From Hyperoplus lanceolatus (Eukaryota > Chordata > Actinopteri > Uranoscopiformes > Ammodytidae): DNA of 64,000 bases. Where the stretch lies: NCBI GenBank assembly GCA_026929865.2, contig CM049403.1, positions 20,988,001 through 21,052,000 of the forward strand, in the 5' to 3' direction. The notes below the pieces were generated by a model. The model ran no database searches, was not told the DNA's origin, and was given only the letters and a program-made list of their open reading frames with translations. A program made the position numbers and the translations under genes. This document shows, in pieces, positions 26,271 to 38,886 of the stretch. Numbering within the stretch: the stretch's first letter is position 1; each line of letters begins with the position of its first letter.

Positions 26271-27371
26271 GTAATCAAGACATTACTGAGAGGACTCTCT
26301 ATCCATATTTGATGAAGGCCCAAGCCACAATCAAGATGTGCCTTTCTGTGGTAGCCTGATTGATAGTTCCCACACAGCAAGACTGATGAGGGTCAGAGAG
26401 CTATTGCGGCTTCCTCTGCAAAAATACCCTTTAACCCTTGTCTAGATTGGTTAGTCCCCGTTGGGAGCGCAATATAGATGGTCTACTTCTGCTTGTTAAT
26501 GAATTAAAAGAGCAATTTAGTTCTCCTCGCCTCCCAGAGGAGTGAACGCTGTCTCCTTAACGGTTGGCCCTGTGAACCTGCAGCTCAGCATTGCTACATT
26601 TTACCATAAGTTACACAATCAGCTTATTAACAATGATAAGAACTGCAAGGTGTTTGTAGGTGTGAAGAGGAAAATGCCTGAGGTAAGAATAAGACTGAAG
26701 TGTTCATATGAAAGTCCCAATTAACAGTGTGAAGATAAATTGGTATGTTGTCATTGGCCTTTGCCCTTTCACTGCATATCACTGCATAATTGTTGGTCCA
26801 GGTGTATACCTGTGATCATGTACAAATGTCACATATCCATACATACAATGCAACCTTAACTGAGTTTAATGAAAGTCACTGAGACTCATCCCCCTGGTAT
26901 AAATCTAAACTTCATGTCTGCTGCTAAGTAGTTCACTGATTAACGTAGGATCAACCCATCGGGTTCCTAAGCAAACAAAGTGGCTCCAGATGACATTGCA
27001 GGATTTTCCAAATTCATCTTTAATAGAGAGGAAAACACAAAGCTTTGGAGCGGGTAATTAAAAACTGTGCTGCACGTACAGCTTCTCAGGCCTCACTTCA
27101 TTTTATGATAATGATAATTGAAAGATGGGGGAGGGAGGACTAAATTACGGAGCAGGATTAACAAAATGCCCTATGCCGGGTTCTAAATTCCCTCTTGTTA
27201 CACTTGTGCAATAGCAGTTCGCAGCAACGAGCCTCTGGTTATAGCACACTGACTCGATTACCACCCTCTTAATCAAATTCTTCCTCCTCAATTGCATTTG
27301 CGGCGGGTTAAAATGTGTTTCTCCTCTCGCACGATTAAAACTCTCCCCTTAGGTCAGGATAAGCTTCAGCT
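26271..27371. other. Non-coding stretch, nothing recognised
   Basis: No gene recognised. The frame at 26542-26724 is followed by a donor-like GAGGTAAGA (about 26680), but its translation has no recognisable domain. Confidence 0.45.
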
Positions 27372-27746
27372 CTAGAACCAGACCCGTCGCCAGACCTCAG
27401 TCTTAAGGGGGGCATATGAAATGCATAGGGGGGCACAATTATTATTAGACTATAGTACGTAGGCTATATTTGTAATAGTCCTTTACTCTATTCGCGCAGC
27501 ACATAATCATCACGTTAAACTAACCAACAGCGGTAGCCTATAGCCTACATTGTAGGCTGATGTTGTAGGCCCTACAACATCAGTCCTCATAATTTAAAGG
27601 AATACATTACATAGAACTAAGCAATGTTATGAATATCCATAAAACACTTGACTATTCAACATATTAGATGTTAGATGTAGCCTAACACTAGATGCATATC
27701 TCAAACATTGCATTTTAAAGCAGTCAACAGAGGGATATGCATTGCC

Positions 27747-27787
<41 letters not shown>

Positions 27788-28230
27788 GCCTACTTTGAGT
27801 GGAGGCAGGGCTGTGCTCTCTCCAGTCCCTTCTATCAGTACAGCGGGAGGCGGCGTTTCTCCGAGCTCAACCTCCTCATCAACATTATCTTTCGGCCTCC
27901 GGGTTCAAAGCAGCCAGTGCGCCAATGAGCTCGCTGCGCTCTCCAAAACATGCATCCATCTCTCCTTGCACAGCATCAATAACACTGTAAAATACTCTCT
28001 TGAACTCAGTCTTTTCGTCTATGTCACTTTGTGACGGACCAACTGTTTCCTCAACTGCAAATCCGCGGAGGTTCTTGTAAATTGTGCGTCTTCTCTTGCT
28101 TGGCCAGGGTCTGTCTCCGGCACAGCCTCGATGGCCGTGGCTGGAGGAACATTTGAGTCCAGAGATATATCATATGCAAAATCTGCCACTACAGTACATT
28201 TAGTGTTTGAGGCCAAAGGAAACTCCTAAA
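27372..28230. mobile_element. Probable DNA-element fragment starting CAGACCCGTCGCCAG
   Basis: The segment begins CAGACCCGTCGCCAGACC, then has two G-rich AGGGGGGCA(T/C) motifs (about 27405-27437), a combination I associate with teleost DNA transposons of hAT type. No matching inverted end was found downstream, so the extent is a guess. A CpG-rich part (27800-28200) holds overlapping open frames on both strands (27795-28034 plus; 28019-28216 minus) without recognisable domains. It includes a CA array at 27750-27780. Confidence 0.3.
27750..27780 (+). repeat. (AC)n microsatellite
   Basis: About 15 AC units. Confidence 0.95.
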
Positions 28231-28973
28231 TATCCTAATGTTTATGAGCTTAGAAATGTGTATTTCCCAATATGATACTAATTCAGGATGATTTTTATTC
28301 ACTCGCATTACTGGTATGAGGCCCTGCCTGCGACTCCACTGTGAGGCTTGAATGTGTTAACTGGCACATGCTTAGACATTACAGGGGTGGGGTTGAGACT
28401 GGAAAGGTTGCCAATTTAGCTCAGTAGAGAAATATTGTCTGCTGTTCAAAAGCTACAGTTAAGTTTCCCTGGAGTCAGGCATTATTATGAGAATAAAAAT
28501 GTTCTTCCAGTAATGTCCTTATACAGGGATATAGGCGATGTAATACATCCTGTAACAGCTATAGTGGAGGTCCTGGACTCTGGGGAAATACAGCATATGC
28601 TTTCAAACAACTGACTGTACCATTTGGCAACCTCAACAGAGGTATAGCAGCATTAGTTCCTCTGGAATTGATACATTTAATGTTTATATAATATCATCTT
28701 TTATCCTAAGGATAACATGGCTGAGCTGCGTTGAACCAGTGGAGCTAGATTTTAAATCAAGATAGTTTCCCTTGAACCCCTAACCTCAACTTTGAAACAA
28801 ATCTATCCTTACAAACTATTTACTTTGAACTATAATGTTACCGAATGCGTGTACAGCCTTTTTTCTTAGTGGTTATCTTTTTGTTTAATGCCAGTTGTGT
28901 TTCAAATAAACAATATAACTCTACAATGATTGGACATGTGTTGCTTAATTGGAAGGTTTGTGTTATAACTCCT

Positions 28974-28990
28974 AAATCAATTCAATATTA
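28974..28990 (+). repeat. Left target-site duplication of SINE
   Basis: AAATCAATTCAATATTA; matches 29174-29190 at 16 of 17 positions. Confidence 0.9.
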
Positions 28991-29173
28991 GGGGGCGCCC
29001 TTAGCTCAGTTGGTACACCCAACTGAGGAATTCAGCAGCAGACCCGGGTTCGATTCCCGCCCACGGTCATTCTCTGCACGTCACTCCCCTCTCTGCCTCA
29101 TTTCACCTCTGTCTCTTCAAAAATATCAATAAAGCATGAAAAATGCCCAAAATTATCTTACAAAATAAATAAA
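28991..29173 (+). mobile_element. tRNA-derived SINE
   Basis: The head has RNA polymerase III promoter motifs: box A TAGCTCAGTTGGT (29002-29014) and box B GGGTTCGATTCCC (29046-29058). The tRNA-unrelated body runs through CACTCCCCTCTCTGC and ends in ATCAATAAAGCATGAAAAATG and an A-rich tail. It is flanked by 17-bp direct repeats, AAATCAATTCAATATTA (28974-28990) and AAATAAATTCAATATTA (29174-29190), with one mismatch. This marks insertion by LINE-type target-primed reverse transcription. It is not a functional tRNA gene because the anticodon-arm region does not fold into a standard cloverleaf and the body continues past the tRNA part. Confidence 0.9.
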
Positions 29174-29190
29174 AAATAAATTCAATATTA
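29174..29190 (+). repeat. Right target-site duplication of SINE
   Basis: AAATAAATTCAATATTA, directly following the A-rich SINE tail. Confidence 0.9.
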
Positions 29191-31049
29191 GCCAACGCCT
29201 CTCTCTGCTCGGTTGCTGCTCCAGCTCTCCGGTGATATACGCTCAACTTCTATTTTTGCCGGATGCCGGAGCTCGCCGCATCAATTTAGCACTGAACAAA
29301 TCGAGAGAGAGGAACAGAGATGCCGACAAAACAATGAAACGTCCGGTTAATTTTCAAAATAAGTCACTCCGTGTTCACTGCAGGTTACAATCTCAAAACA
29401 GAGACACATACAAGCATGTGCACTGTTCTTTTGTTGTTGTGTAAATACCACATACAGAATCATAATATCAAGCGCAATCGCCTGTCACTTTTAATTATCG
29501 CGGGAACTCCTTGGTCTTGCGACTCCAGTTGTCAGGTGGCGCTGGCCGTGCCTGCTTTGAAAACGGAACCGGTGGGTGTTGACGGACGTGGGCGCACGGA
29601 GCAAAACCGTACTACAACGCCCGTGCAGCCAGTGGAATTCCGTGGTAACAGCTTCTTTTAGCTCCGCACTTAGGTCTGGAGCAGATGCTATGAGCATCAA
29701 ATAATGTGGACACAAGTGTTCTCTGGACCTTTTATTCATTGCGTTAATTTATTTTGGAATTAACTCTAGTGAAATAATTCCAATAGGGTTCAAAAAAATG
29801 TCTTGCAGCCAACAATAAACAATTAATGAAATCCTTTTTTCCCACATTTTTCAGCATTTGGTTATTGTTCTGGCTCTGAACATCTTCAAATGTATTGAAT
29901 ACATGTCAATATATGATTCCAACATTAGACTTATCTGCAAACAATCAGTATTCGGTAAGAACAGTATGTTAATCCCCATCTCTATTTTTTTAAACTAGAT
30001 TATGGAAACTGAATAAAATGGGGCCTTTAGCCTTTCGATGTACCAATGTAGTTATTAAGGGACTGTGGCCATATGGCATCTCCCATGTGTAAACAAGTCC
30101 AGCTGTTGGGCAAGAATCAAGCTGTTGATGAAAAATGCATTCTGCAAACTGTCAAAGAAGTAAGATAATGTATATGCACAAAGATGTCTTGAGGCTGTGT
30201 GTTATATCAGCGTCAGCCATCATCTGCATAGAAGGGGCACATGCTTGCTACGTCATGCATGTGACACTATTACAGGTGCCCCATAGAGAGTTGCTCTTGG
30301 TAAGTGTTAGTTCTTTGTTGTGGCGCTTGTATGCTCGCTGACCTGAATTTAAGGGTCTCGTTCAGAAGACAGTGAACCCGGCATCGACACCCATCTCTGA
30401 GACTCTCTTTATTTACATAGTTTGTATTCTTTTTGTAGATTGGCCAACAAACCATGGTTCTAATGTCATTGTGCTCAGAAGATTGATATAATATCTGAAC
30501 CCATGGCTCAAAAGCAGTCCAGTTGGGCTTGATCACATATGCAGTTGGACGGTCATACAGAGTAAAACAGTAGGAAGAGCATTATTGAATAATTCAATCC
30601 AGCAAGAGGTTAAGCGAGCCAATTAAGGCTTAATATCTTCTTCAACATTGCTGGTGGCTGTAGCAACGCACTGTATATCTTTAACTTTTACTGTTTTGTT
30701 TGCACACATACTGTGCTTTACCATCAGTTCATTTATCAAAAACAAAATATAATAGTTACCAATTAGAATAGCAGTTACAAGCAGTAATTCTGTTCACTGA
30801 TTATTACAACACACCAAAACTACTTTTCTGTAAAACCATTTAAAAACTATAAAGCTTGTGATACAAATATTTCCTCTAATGAATAATTGTAATTAATTAT
30901 GTTTCTACATATCTTTCATATTCCTGGATGTCATTTTGTTTATTTGCTCTCTCATGTTATAACTTAACTCAATTTGGCTAAAAGTGGCACATGGATTTGT
31001 GGAGGTCAGTCTACCTTCTGTTTCTGTGAGTTTTTAACTGGGACACATT

Positions 31050-31052
<3 letters not shown>

Positions 31053-31108
<56 letters not shown>
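31053..31108 (+). repeat. (AC)n microsatellite
   Basis: About 28 AC units. Confidence 0.96.
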
Positions 31109-31109
<1 letters not shown>

Positions 31110-34100
31110 AATAGATAGGCACCCAACGCCTTGAGGGCTCTCTGCAATTAAGTCCCTGTAGATAGTGTGTATCCTCCTCTCTTTGTATGTGTTGGTGCCA
31201 TGAGAGAAATGTTCTTATCAACAGCTATAGGCCAGGAGTCCACAGAGAACAAGCTGACTGATCAAGCTCTTTCAATCTGACAAGGCCTCAAAGACGAGGG
31301 TATACGGGGATGAGATGAGAGGGGAGAAGCCGAGAGACAGGGGCAGACAGGAAGGATTGGGCAGCTCTAAGGTTGGCGAGCAAGATGATTTAGAGGTCTA
31401 ATATCAGCCGTTATTGCTACTCCTATTCTTGAGTTTCCTAATTTCCCCCTAATGGATTCCTCACCCATCACTGAGCATACAGATCGCCTGTTAAAAAGAG
31501 CCTTTCTCAACCAATCATTATGCGGCTCAGAGCTGTCAAACGCCTATCAGATTTGAGTAAAATGGGAATTTCTGAGCATGGAAAATCAGATAGAGGGGTT
31601 TAAGAAAAGTTTATAAATGAAATAATGTCCTCAGAGGCACCAAAGATGAAGAATTAGGGGGGAAAGGACGGGAACTTACTTTGTTTAGTCTGTTTCCAAG
31701 AGTTGAACTGGAAATAGGAAAAACTTTGACTTTCTGTAATATTTTTACCTCAAACACTGGAAGGTAAGCTACTTTTAATACTGACCTCTTTAGGCACGTA
31801 TCATGTGACAGTTTGACGAGACGGTGTTGCCAGTTTATTAGGTACGTACACCCACAGTAGGTACAATTCAACACTGTACTGCCCTGTATCCTTCTCATAT
31901 TCAGCTTGTGTTGCCACCATGTCAGAGAGGTGCCGCTTCTGCTTTCAGAGGCTGTATTTAGGGGGCCAAGCCCGAGCAGGAGCTGAGACCGCGTTTTGTT
32001 GACATATATCACATCATATTAACAGGTAGCATTAATGCAAAATGTGAAATTTCACACAACAGTCATTGCCTATTGGGAGAGAATATTTGTGTGTATCTGT
32101 TATTATCTTGATGAAAGTCTCACAAGAATGACCCTCATCCACTGACAACGCACAGTTCCAGGCAGAGCTGAATCCAAGCAAACATGTGTAAATACTGCCA
32201 TGTGATACACGACTAAACATATCACCATCTTCATTATTCATTCATTAAACCAGAGCTATTTAATCAACTCCCATCGCACAGCCCTCACGTTGAAAGTTAA
32301 TGTAACGCAAGGTGCTTGTTTACACAAAGGCTCCACCTCCGTCCTCGCTGCGTTGGATCATCCTGGCAAGCTCCTAACATGATTATGAATCCATACTTAA
32401 TGAGCACATAAAAGACGGCAAGAATTATCAACATGTAGCTAGGGTGTCTAATGTTGGCGGCGGAGAAACACATAGCCACTTGTTTCTGAGTGGGTTGAGA
32501 GTTTTGGGCCATGGCCACCTCACTTTCTGTCATTTTTCCTTTCCCCTCTCAGTTTAGAGGCAGGCAGCAGGCCAGGGCTCCTGCAGTGTAATGTAATGTT
32601 AAATGAATCTGCCATGCTGTAAACCTGTTATGAAGTTTTAAAACGCCCACACGAGACCAGTGGAGTGAGCCGGAGACAGAAGCAAGACATCGAAAGAGAA
32701 TGAGTTGCCAATGATAGTGAAAGGGACTCTTTCTCTTTTTCTCCTTGCCAGCTGAGGTTTAGAGTGCACTGTTTTCCTGCGTATTCCACTGCTGTCAACT
32801 TCACCTGGCACGGGTCAGTGGCATTTATAGGGCTTTGAAGGGGGAAGAGGTACATAGGATAAAAAGGTGGGGGTGGAAAAGTAGACTTTTGGTAACAAAA
32901 TAAGGGAATGAAGGAGGAAACATGGCAAAACATTGTTGTAAAGCAGAGCAGGACCATCAGCTATTGTTCTCATTCAGCTTGACCAAATGGCCTCTTTGTA
33001 GCATGGCAAAGTTTTCTTTCACAGGCTTTGTGCAGGTGTTTAGTTTCAGGTGAGGAAGAAGTGAAAGCCTGGTAGTCATAGTTACTGAGTGCAGAGGTTT
33101 TCGGCAAAGGGTCAGTTACACTTAAATACCCACAGCATCTGTTGTTGCTCAAAACTGTGGTTTAATCCAGAGTTTAGTGGATTGGTATATCTTCCTTGGA
33201 TGGCAATAAACCAACCAGGGGAAGCAGTCAGAGAAGACCTTTAATTACCACTTTACAAATTAAATACAAGTGTGGCAACCTGTTTTGTTTATATTGCTTT
33301 CTGCAAGTATGTGGACCCCCATTGCAACTTTATCTTCACTTCTTAATTGAGCGGTTGCTTGCCAGAGACTAATCTCCAATGCTTGTGTACACAACAGTCC
33401 TGAAAGATGCTGCACATTAAAGACTTATCTTAATCCTCTCCTTCCCACAACATTAGCCTTTCAGATCAGGACAAATGTAGTTGGATGTTTTTGTGTCTGT
33501 TTGGAGGAAGAGTAAAAGGTACTTTAAAGCAAACCTGAATTAGCCTGTGTTAAGATTTGCATTTAAGCCTAAACCAGCAAACTGTGTTGTAGGAGTACAG
33601 GTTGAGACACATGTGGGCTGGAACCTGCCTCTACAGTAAGTGCATCCATGGATGCCTAGTAATAAACACTAATACTGGTGAATGTATGTATATGTTGTGC
33701 TACGCTGTAACATGCCCATCAATACCTGTGTCTCAGGTGTTACTTGTTCCCCTGACAAGCCATGACAACACCTGTCTCTCTAATCCTACTGATTTACCTG
33801 GAGACTAGCTACTAGCTTGTGTTACATCCAACATAGCTTGCCCATCCTTTGTCCCGACGCGTCAGCCTGTGCAATCTACTAATCAGAGTAACCCAATCCC
33901 CGTCTTCTATCCCCTGTTCCAGTTGGAATAGGGACAGGCGCGACAGAGAGGCAGATCCTGCCTTTATGTCTGCCAGCAATAGTGTTTGGCCTTTAATCCA
34001 AAGCTCCTGCACCTCCAACCCCCATCCCTCTTTTTCACTTTCTTTTCCTTGAGATGCAGTGCACATTCTGGTTTATCCACCGTCCGAGCCTGTATTCCAG

Positions 34101-35736
34101 TCACAGATGTAGTGGAGGAATTATATGGGACAGGTATTAAGCTGTGATTTATTTATCTGAGATTGAAACCAGACCCGCTCCTGAAGCCTGTCATGTGGTT
34201 TGACTGCCCATAGTTCACTCCATAGTCTTACACAGCAGTGCACTTGTTCGAAATAGGGCCACGTCCCCAATGACCGGTCTCATTCATATCGATCTCTGGA
34301 ATATCATCTTTAAAAGACACCCTGAGGTTCATATCGGGCATGGAAAAGCTCCCTGGAGACGGGAGCAGAGTAACAGGAGAACAATAGTACACACAAGGCC
34401 AGTGGCTACATGCCAGATAACGTGTCAGCTTATTCCTATCTCTGTGCCTTAAGGCAGTGACGATTAGACACAAGACGTCTGGTTGTCCTTTGCTTGATTC
34501 CACAGATGTCATAGTAACAGCAATGAGATTAGCTTGGAGACAATAGAGAACAGATGAGGAAGGTAGCAGGTGAAAAGGTCTTGTGGGAATGGCTATTACA
34601 GGATGTGGTAAAGCAGCTTTGCTACAGGGGCCACTGCTGGTACGGATGTATTGATCCATCTTTTAACACTCCTACTTCCTTCAATTTAGAAAGTAGATTG
34701 TGAGGTAAAGCACCGGAGGAAGTAAAACCTTACATTGTTTTGGCTTTGTTTCTAAATGCATTATACAAATGAGGAGATTGATGTAGCATGGGAGGAACTA
34801 AGGCATAGAAAAGGTTCACCCTGTGGCAAAATAGTAACCCCACACCCTTTTTTCAGTGGCCAGCTCCTGCACATAAAACCACCACTTTGGGTGGAGCTTC
34901 CGGGGGCCATGACGATATGGTCAATCAGTTTAAAAGCTTATAAAAGCCTCTCCGGGATTAGGCTTTTCAACATATCAGGATGCTGGTAAAAAGGGTTTCA
35001 TTTCTTGGTGCTGTTGGCTGACACATTGTAGTTCATAGCAGTTGAATGATTCAAGGATTTAAACATACACGTGATGATGAATCCAGCTTCTCTCCTGAAC
35101 CCAGCAGCTAAAACAGTTGTCCGCTGCTGAAATGAGTCTGCTCATAAATGCACCGAATCCAAGAGGGGAAGTTTTCAGTTTGTACGCGTGTAATATGCCA
35201 ATTTTTAATGCTGTTGCTGTCTCAGCCCATATTTTTTTCAAATCCATTCGACATCATTCCAAAAAGATGATGACAAAATATGAGTAGGGTCCAGAAGGGT
35301 TACAGTTCCCGTGTGTACTGTGAAGGTCTGGAGACAGAGGAGGCTGATGAGGGGCGCAGGAATTTGGAGGAGACGTAAGATGAGCTGGACAGTCGGAGGC
35401 CTATGCTGCAGGGATCACTTGATATATAAGGGGTTAGATATCCATAATAAATGTTTAATCACTGTCTGGGCTCCTGGTCGTTAACCTCCTTGACAGTGAA
35501 CTAGAGATGGAGAACCAATGATACCTCTGTCTAAACACTGGGCAATTACCTTATCTGCAATCCTGAGCCTAGAGGCTAACTCTTCTCTAAGAGGTTTAGG
35601 CATGGGCATTCACAAAGGCCTCCACTGCAAAATAGAGCAGCTGTTAGGGTCAATGACACACTTAAGTTTCTGTCATTTATCGTTAAACATAGATTGATTT
35701 TTCTCTCACTTTTTTTCTCTCTTGCAGCTCTGAGGT

Positions 35737-35746
35737 GTGTGTGTGC

Positions 35747-35838
<92 letters not shown>

Positions 35839-35848
35839 CGTGCGTGCA

Positions 35849-35890
<42 letters not shown>

Positions 35891-35893
35891 TGT
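35737..35893 (+). repeat. Compound (TG)n microsatellite
   Basis: TG arrays interrupted by TTTGTGTC and by GCGTGCGTGCGTGCATGCGTG. Both strands give long spurious Cys/Val or His/Thr frames. Confidence 0.96.
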
Positions 35894-36773
35894 CTATGTG
35901 TGTAAACACAGGAGCTAACAGACAACCTTAAGAGATAATATCAAGTTTGAAGAACTTCAAATCAAAAACAACATTGATCTCTGACCTTTAGCTTTGCCAG
36001 CCAGCAAATGCAACAAAAGTGTTGTGTCTGCTTGATGCCATAGATAATGCTGACGCCAGGAGCCTTCAACGACTTCTGAGAGCCATAGATCAAGTTTAAT
36101 CAAATCAAAGCTACTGCACCCATGGGAGGGGATCGTTTATGAAAAGAATCCCCAGCACAAGATTCTAAGTCTAATATGGGGCTTATAGCAGTTGCATGAG
36201 AAATAAAGGTACCCTGTGTTTCCCATTGAGCACAAGCAGAGCCCTCAAAAGACTAACATATCGTACTATTTGCCTGGTAAATTTCCATTTTCCATTTTTT
36301 TTCCATTTCAATTTTATCAAACCCAAAAGACCGACCAAATCAAGCTCCACACCAAAATAAAATGGCTGCTCTTCTTGGTGTGTTATCCAAAAATTAAAAA
36401 AAAAAATTCTCATTTGAATATGTACTCGGATGTACTAAAGGTCAATACTCGTATTTCCATGGAAACCATTAAATAACTGGATAATAGCCCTTTCCTCCTG
36501 CTGTCTGAAGGACGTTTCACATTCTCCTCATTGAGCAACACCTTGAAAAAGAGGTCGGCTTCACTGGTAGGATAGAACGTTGGCTTTAACTCTTAGGGCA
36601 TGGCAAATATGAGAATGGCAACCCAGTAAAATGCAGTGCTATTAAACATGAATTACACCCACACACACATTTAGATTCTTGGTATATGTCCATTTGACTA
36701 ATGTAAATGGGCACAAACAAGTGAAATGCAAACCCATTTCTGGCTCACCCCTCCACCACCACAACCATTTTCA

Positions 36774-36795
36774 CACACACGTGCACGCATGCACG

Positions 36796-36840
<45 letters not shown>
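36774..36840 (+). repeat. Compound (CA)n microsatellite
   Basis: CA units with an ACGTGCACGCATGCACGC interruption followed by about 20 CA units. Confidence 0.95.
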
Positions 36841-36841
<1 letters not shown>

Positions 36842-37874
36842 AGATGCATGACTCACCCCCTTTCCCACCATGCAGCTATTTCCATTACGCCAATACGATC
36901 CAAAACCCTCATAAAGGTCCCAATGCTCTGGTAGAAAACACTGAAACACTTCAGACAACACCCACCTTTACCCACCTCCAGGAGCATTAGAGGCACGAGG
37001 CCAAAATACTACTTAACAGTAAAGCAGGAAATGTTTCTATATTGTAGAAGAGGGAGTAAGGGGGTCAAGACCGTTTAACATTTATTTTATTTTTTTATTC
37101 CTTAATCTGCAAGATGATACAATCATTGTGTTAAGGAAGAGGAATAACTGGACCTCTTTGTATGTGTTGAGGGTATGTTTTATTAAAGAAGCTTCATCGT
37201 CGCTTTTGACATAACAATATTCCAGATACATTTTTACGGCATTTGAAATAAAAATAGTTTATGTGTGCATGTGTGCGTGCATATGTTAGTTAGGTGAGGG
37301 AGGGGTACCAGGGGGATTATGTGACATGTGAGAAAGCATACACGTTTTCACTTGTATGCAGTACATATTTACACTCACGCACACCCACATTAACGCATGT
37401 GCAAGCATCGATGCCAGATTAGCCTCTTTCATTTCACTGTGCATGGCAATTTATGGAAAGCTGCATCCGTTTCCCCTACATAGCATTGCATACGATTTCC
37501 ATTTTATCTGATGACATCACTGCATATAGCCTGCAGTGACCATCCGGAACCAAAGTTTATTATTTGGAGAGTGTAAGGTTTTTTTCTTCAAAATCTCCTA
37601 CACCTCTCCCATGGGTGATGTTTTCTAAAGTGGACTCGCTAAGGCGTGGCGAACAAGACTGAATGCCCAGGCCGGACTGTGACGACAGGCAGATCAATGA
37701 GACAGCTCACCAGCTCATGCATAGCAGCTTTGTGGAGATAGTCCTCTGTGGACAGTTCTGCTTTGGAGACCTGAAATCAGTTTTTGGTGATAGTGGTGTG
37801 GGGTTTTTTGGTTATCAGCAGTGGATCCTTCGGCGCATGAAGCCTGGGAGATGGTGCAGCTCTGAGGTGTGTTA

Positions 37875-37883
<9 letters not shown>

Positions 37884-37968
<85 letters not shown>
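37884..37968 (+). repeat. (TG)n microsatellite
   Basis: About 42 TG units, followed by degenerate GAGCCTGTGTGTGTGAGCCT repeats to about 38003. Confidence 0.96.
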
Positions 37969-37971
<3 letters not shown>

Positions 37972-38650
37972 CCTGTGTGTGTGAGCCTGTGTGTGTGTGA
38001 GCTTGCGTTTTTGAGCGACAAGAGAGAGAAAGACATGGAGGAATTAAAGGGAAACCTCTACAGTCAAATAGGGCTTGGTAGGGCCATGGTGGCCGGGTTA
38101 GAAGGAAAGGAACAAACCTGGTTCATGAGATGCCAAAACGGGTCTGGCAACAATCTAAATCCATGACATTTAGAAGAAAACATTTTTAGTTTCAGCATTT
38201 GCCTGATCAAAGGGAAACAATACCGCCACTTGCCTGTATATTTTCCCGCCCATTGTCCATCACATTTGCAGTCATGTTTCAAGCTTAACAATTAATTTCA
38301 TATTTGTTAACATCAAATGTTTCACGGAACATTGCTTAACTAAATCTGGATATTAGAGGATCCAGAATCCTGCCAAGGTTTAACAAATTGAGAGCAGATG
38401 GGGACACAGGTATTGCCAAAGAAATCGAAGATCCTTGGGAAACATATAAATGCTGCTCTTTTTAATCTGGGGCTGTTAAGATGCGGTTCAAGAGTCAAAC
38501 AAAACGGGGGGAAAGGTTGTAACCATGCTAAATAGATGTGCAACGATATCAAACACACTGTAGTAGTTTGCAATGGTTCTTCACAGATAAAACAATGTTC
38601 TTATTACTCGATTCAAATTGAAGGCACTTACAAGCACAGAGGTTGAAGTG

Positions 38651-38662
38651 CCTGAAATGCAT
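38651..38662 (+). repeat. Left target-site duplication of minus-strand SINE
   Basis: CCTGAAATGCAT, identical to 38875-38886. Confidence 0.85.
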
Positions 38663-38874
38663 TTTTTTTTTTACCTGTTTTCCTTTCCCACGTTACCATT
38701 CACACACACATTCATACACCAATAGCAGGCTGACTATCGACATTCACACGAGGCAAGTTGGGTGAAGTATCTTGCCCAAGGACACAACAACACAGGTGGC
38801 AGGACGGGGATCGAACCTTTGATCAACCCTTTGATCATCGGCCTACATGCTCTACCAACTGAGCCACAGTCGCC
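38663..38874 (-). mobile_element. tRNA-derived SINE (minus strand)
   Basis: Read on the minus strand it starts GGGGCGACTGTGGCTCAG and carries box A TGGCTCAGTTGGTAGAGC (complement of 38849-38866). Box B is GGTTCGATCCCC (complement of 38807-38818). The body has TTGTTGTGTCCTTGGGCAAG and TGTGTGTGTGAATGGTAACG, then an A-rich tail (T run at 38663-38673 on the plus strand). Direct repeats CCTGAAATGCAT flank it (38651-38662 and 38875-38886). The body motif GTCCTTGGGCAAGA is shared with the SINE at 56,697, indicating related families. It is not a functional tRNA gene. Confidence 0.88.
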
Positions 38875-38886
38875 CCTGAAATGCAT
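38875..38886 (+). repeat. Right target-site duplication of minus-strand SINE
   Basis: CCTGAAATGCAT, identical to 38651-38662; the first C or two may belong to the SINE head. Confidence 0.85.

Larger units (their letters stand above)
29191..38650. other. Non-coding stretch with several microsatellites
   Basis: No recognised gene. It holds CA/TG arrays at about 31053-31108, 35737-35893, 36774-36840 and 37884-37968. The longer minus-strand frames (31611-32012 and 34228-34659) show no domain, signal peptide or splice support. The segment near 31838-31870 (TTATTAGGTACGTACACCC) resembles part of a dispersed teleost repeat but could not be delimited. Confidence 0.45.

Noticed and set aside
28991..29063. 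tRNA gene on the plus strand (box A and box B present)
   Set aside because: The internal arms do not form a proper cloverleaf, and the sequence continues into a SINE body with an A-rich tail and target duplications, so it is a SINE head.
31611..32012. 133-codon minus-strand ORF
   Set aside because: No domain-like features. Part of it (about 31838-31870) resembles a dispersed repeat, and there is no splice or start-context support.
34228..34659. 143-codon minus-strand ORF
   Set aside because: No recognisable motif, signal peptide or splice support.
35683..35931. Several open frames of Cys/Val or His/Thr repeats on both strands
   Set aside because: They are translations of the TG/CA microsatellite; the same applies at 24567-24905, 37879-38166, 41708-42021 and 43986-44269.
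38807..38874. tRNA gene on the minus strand
   Set aside because: Same reasoning: pol III boxes are present but the unit is a SINE with a 12-bp target duplication.
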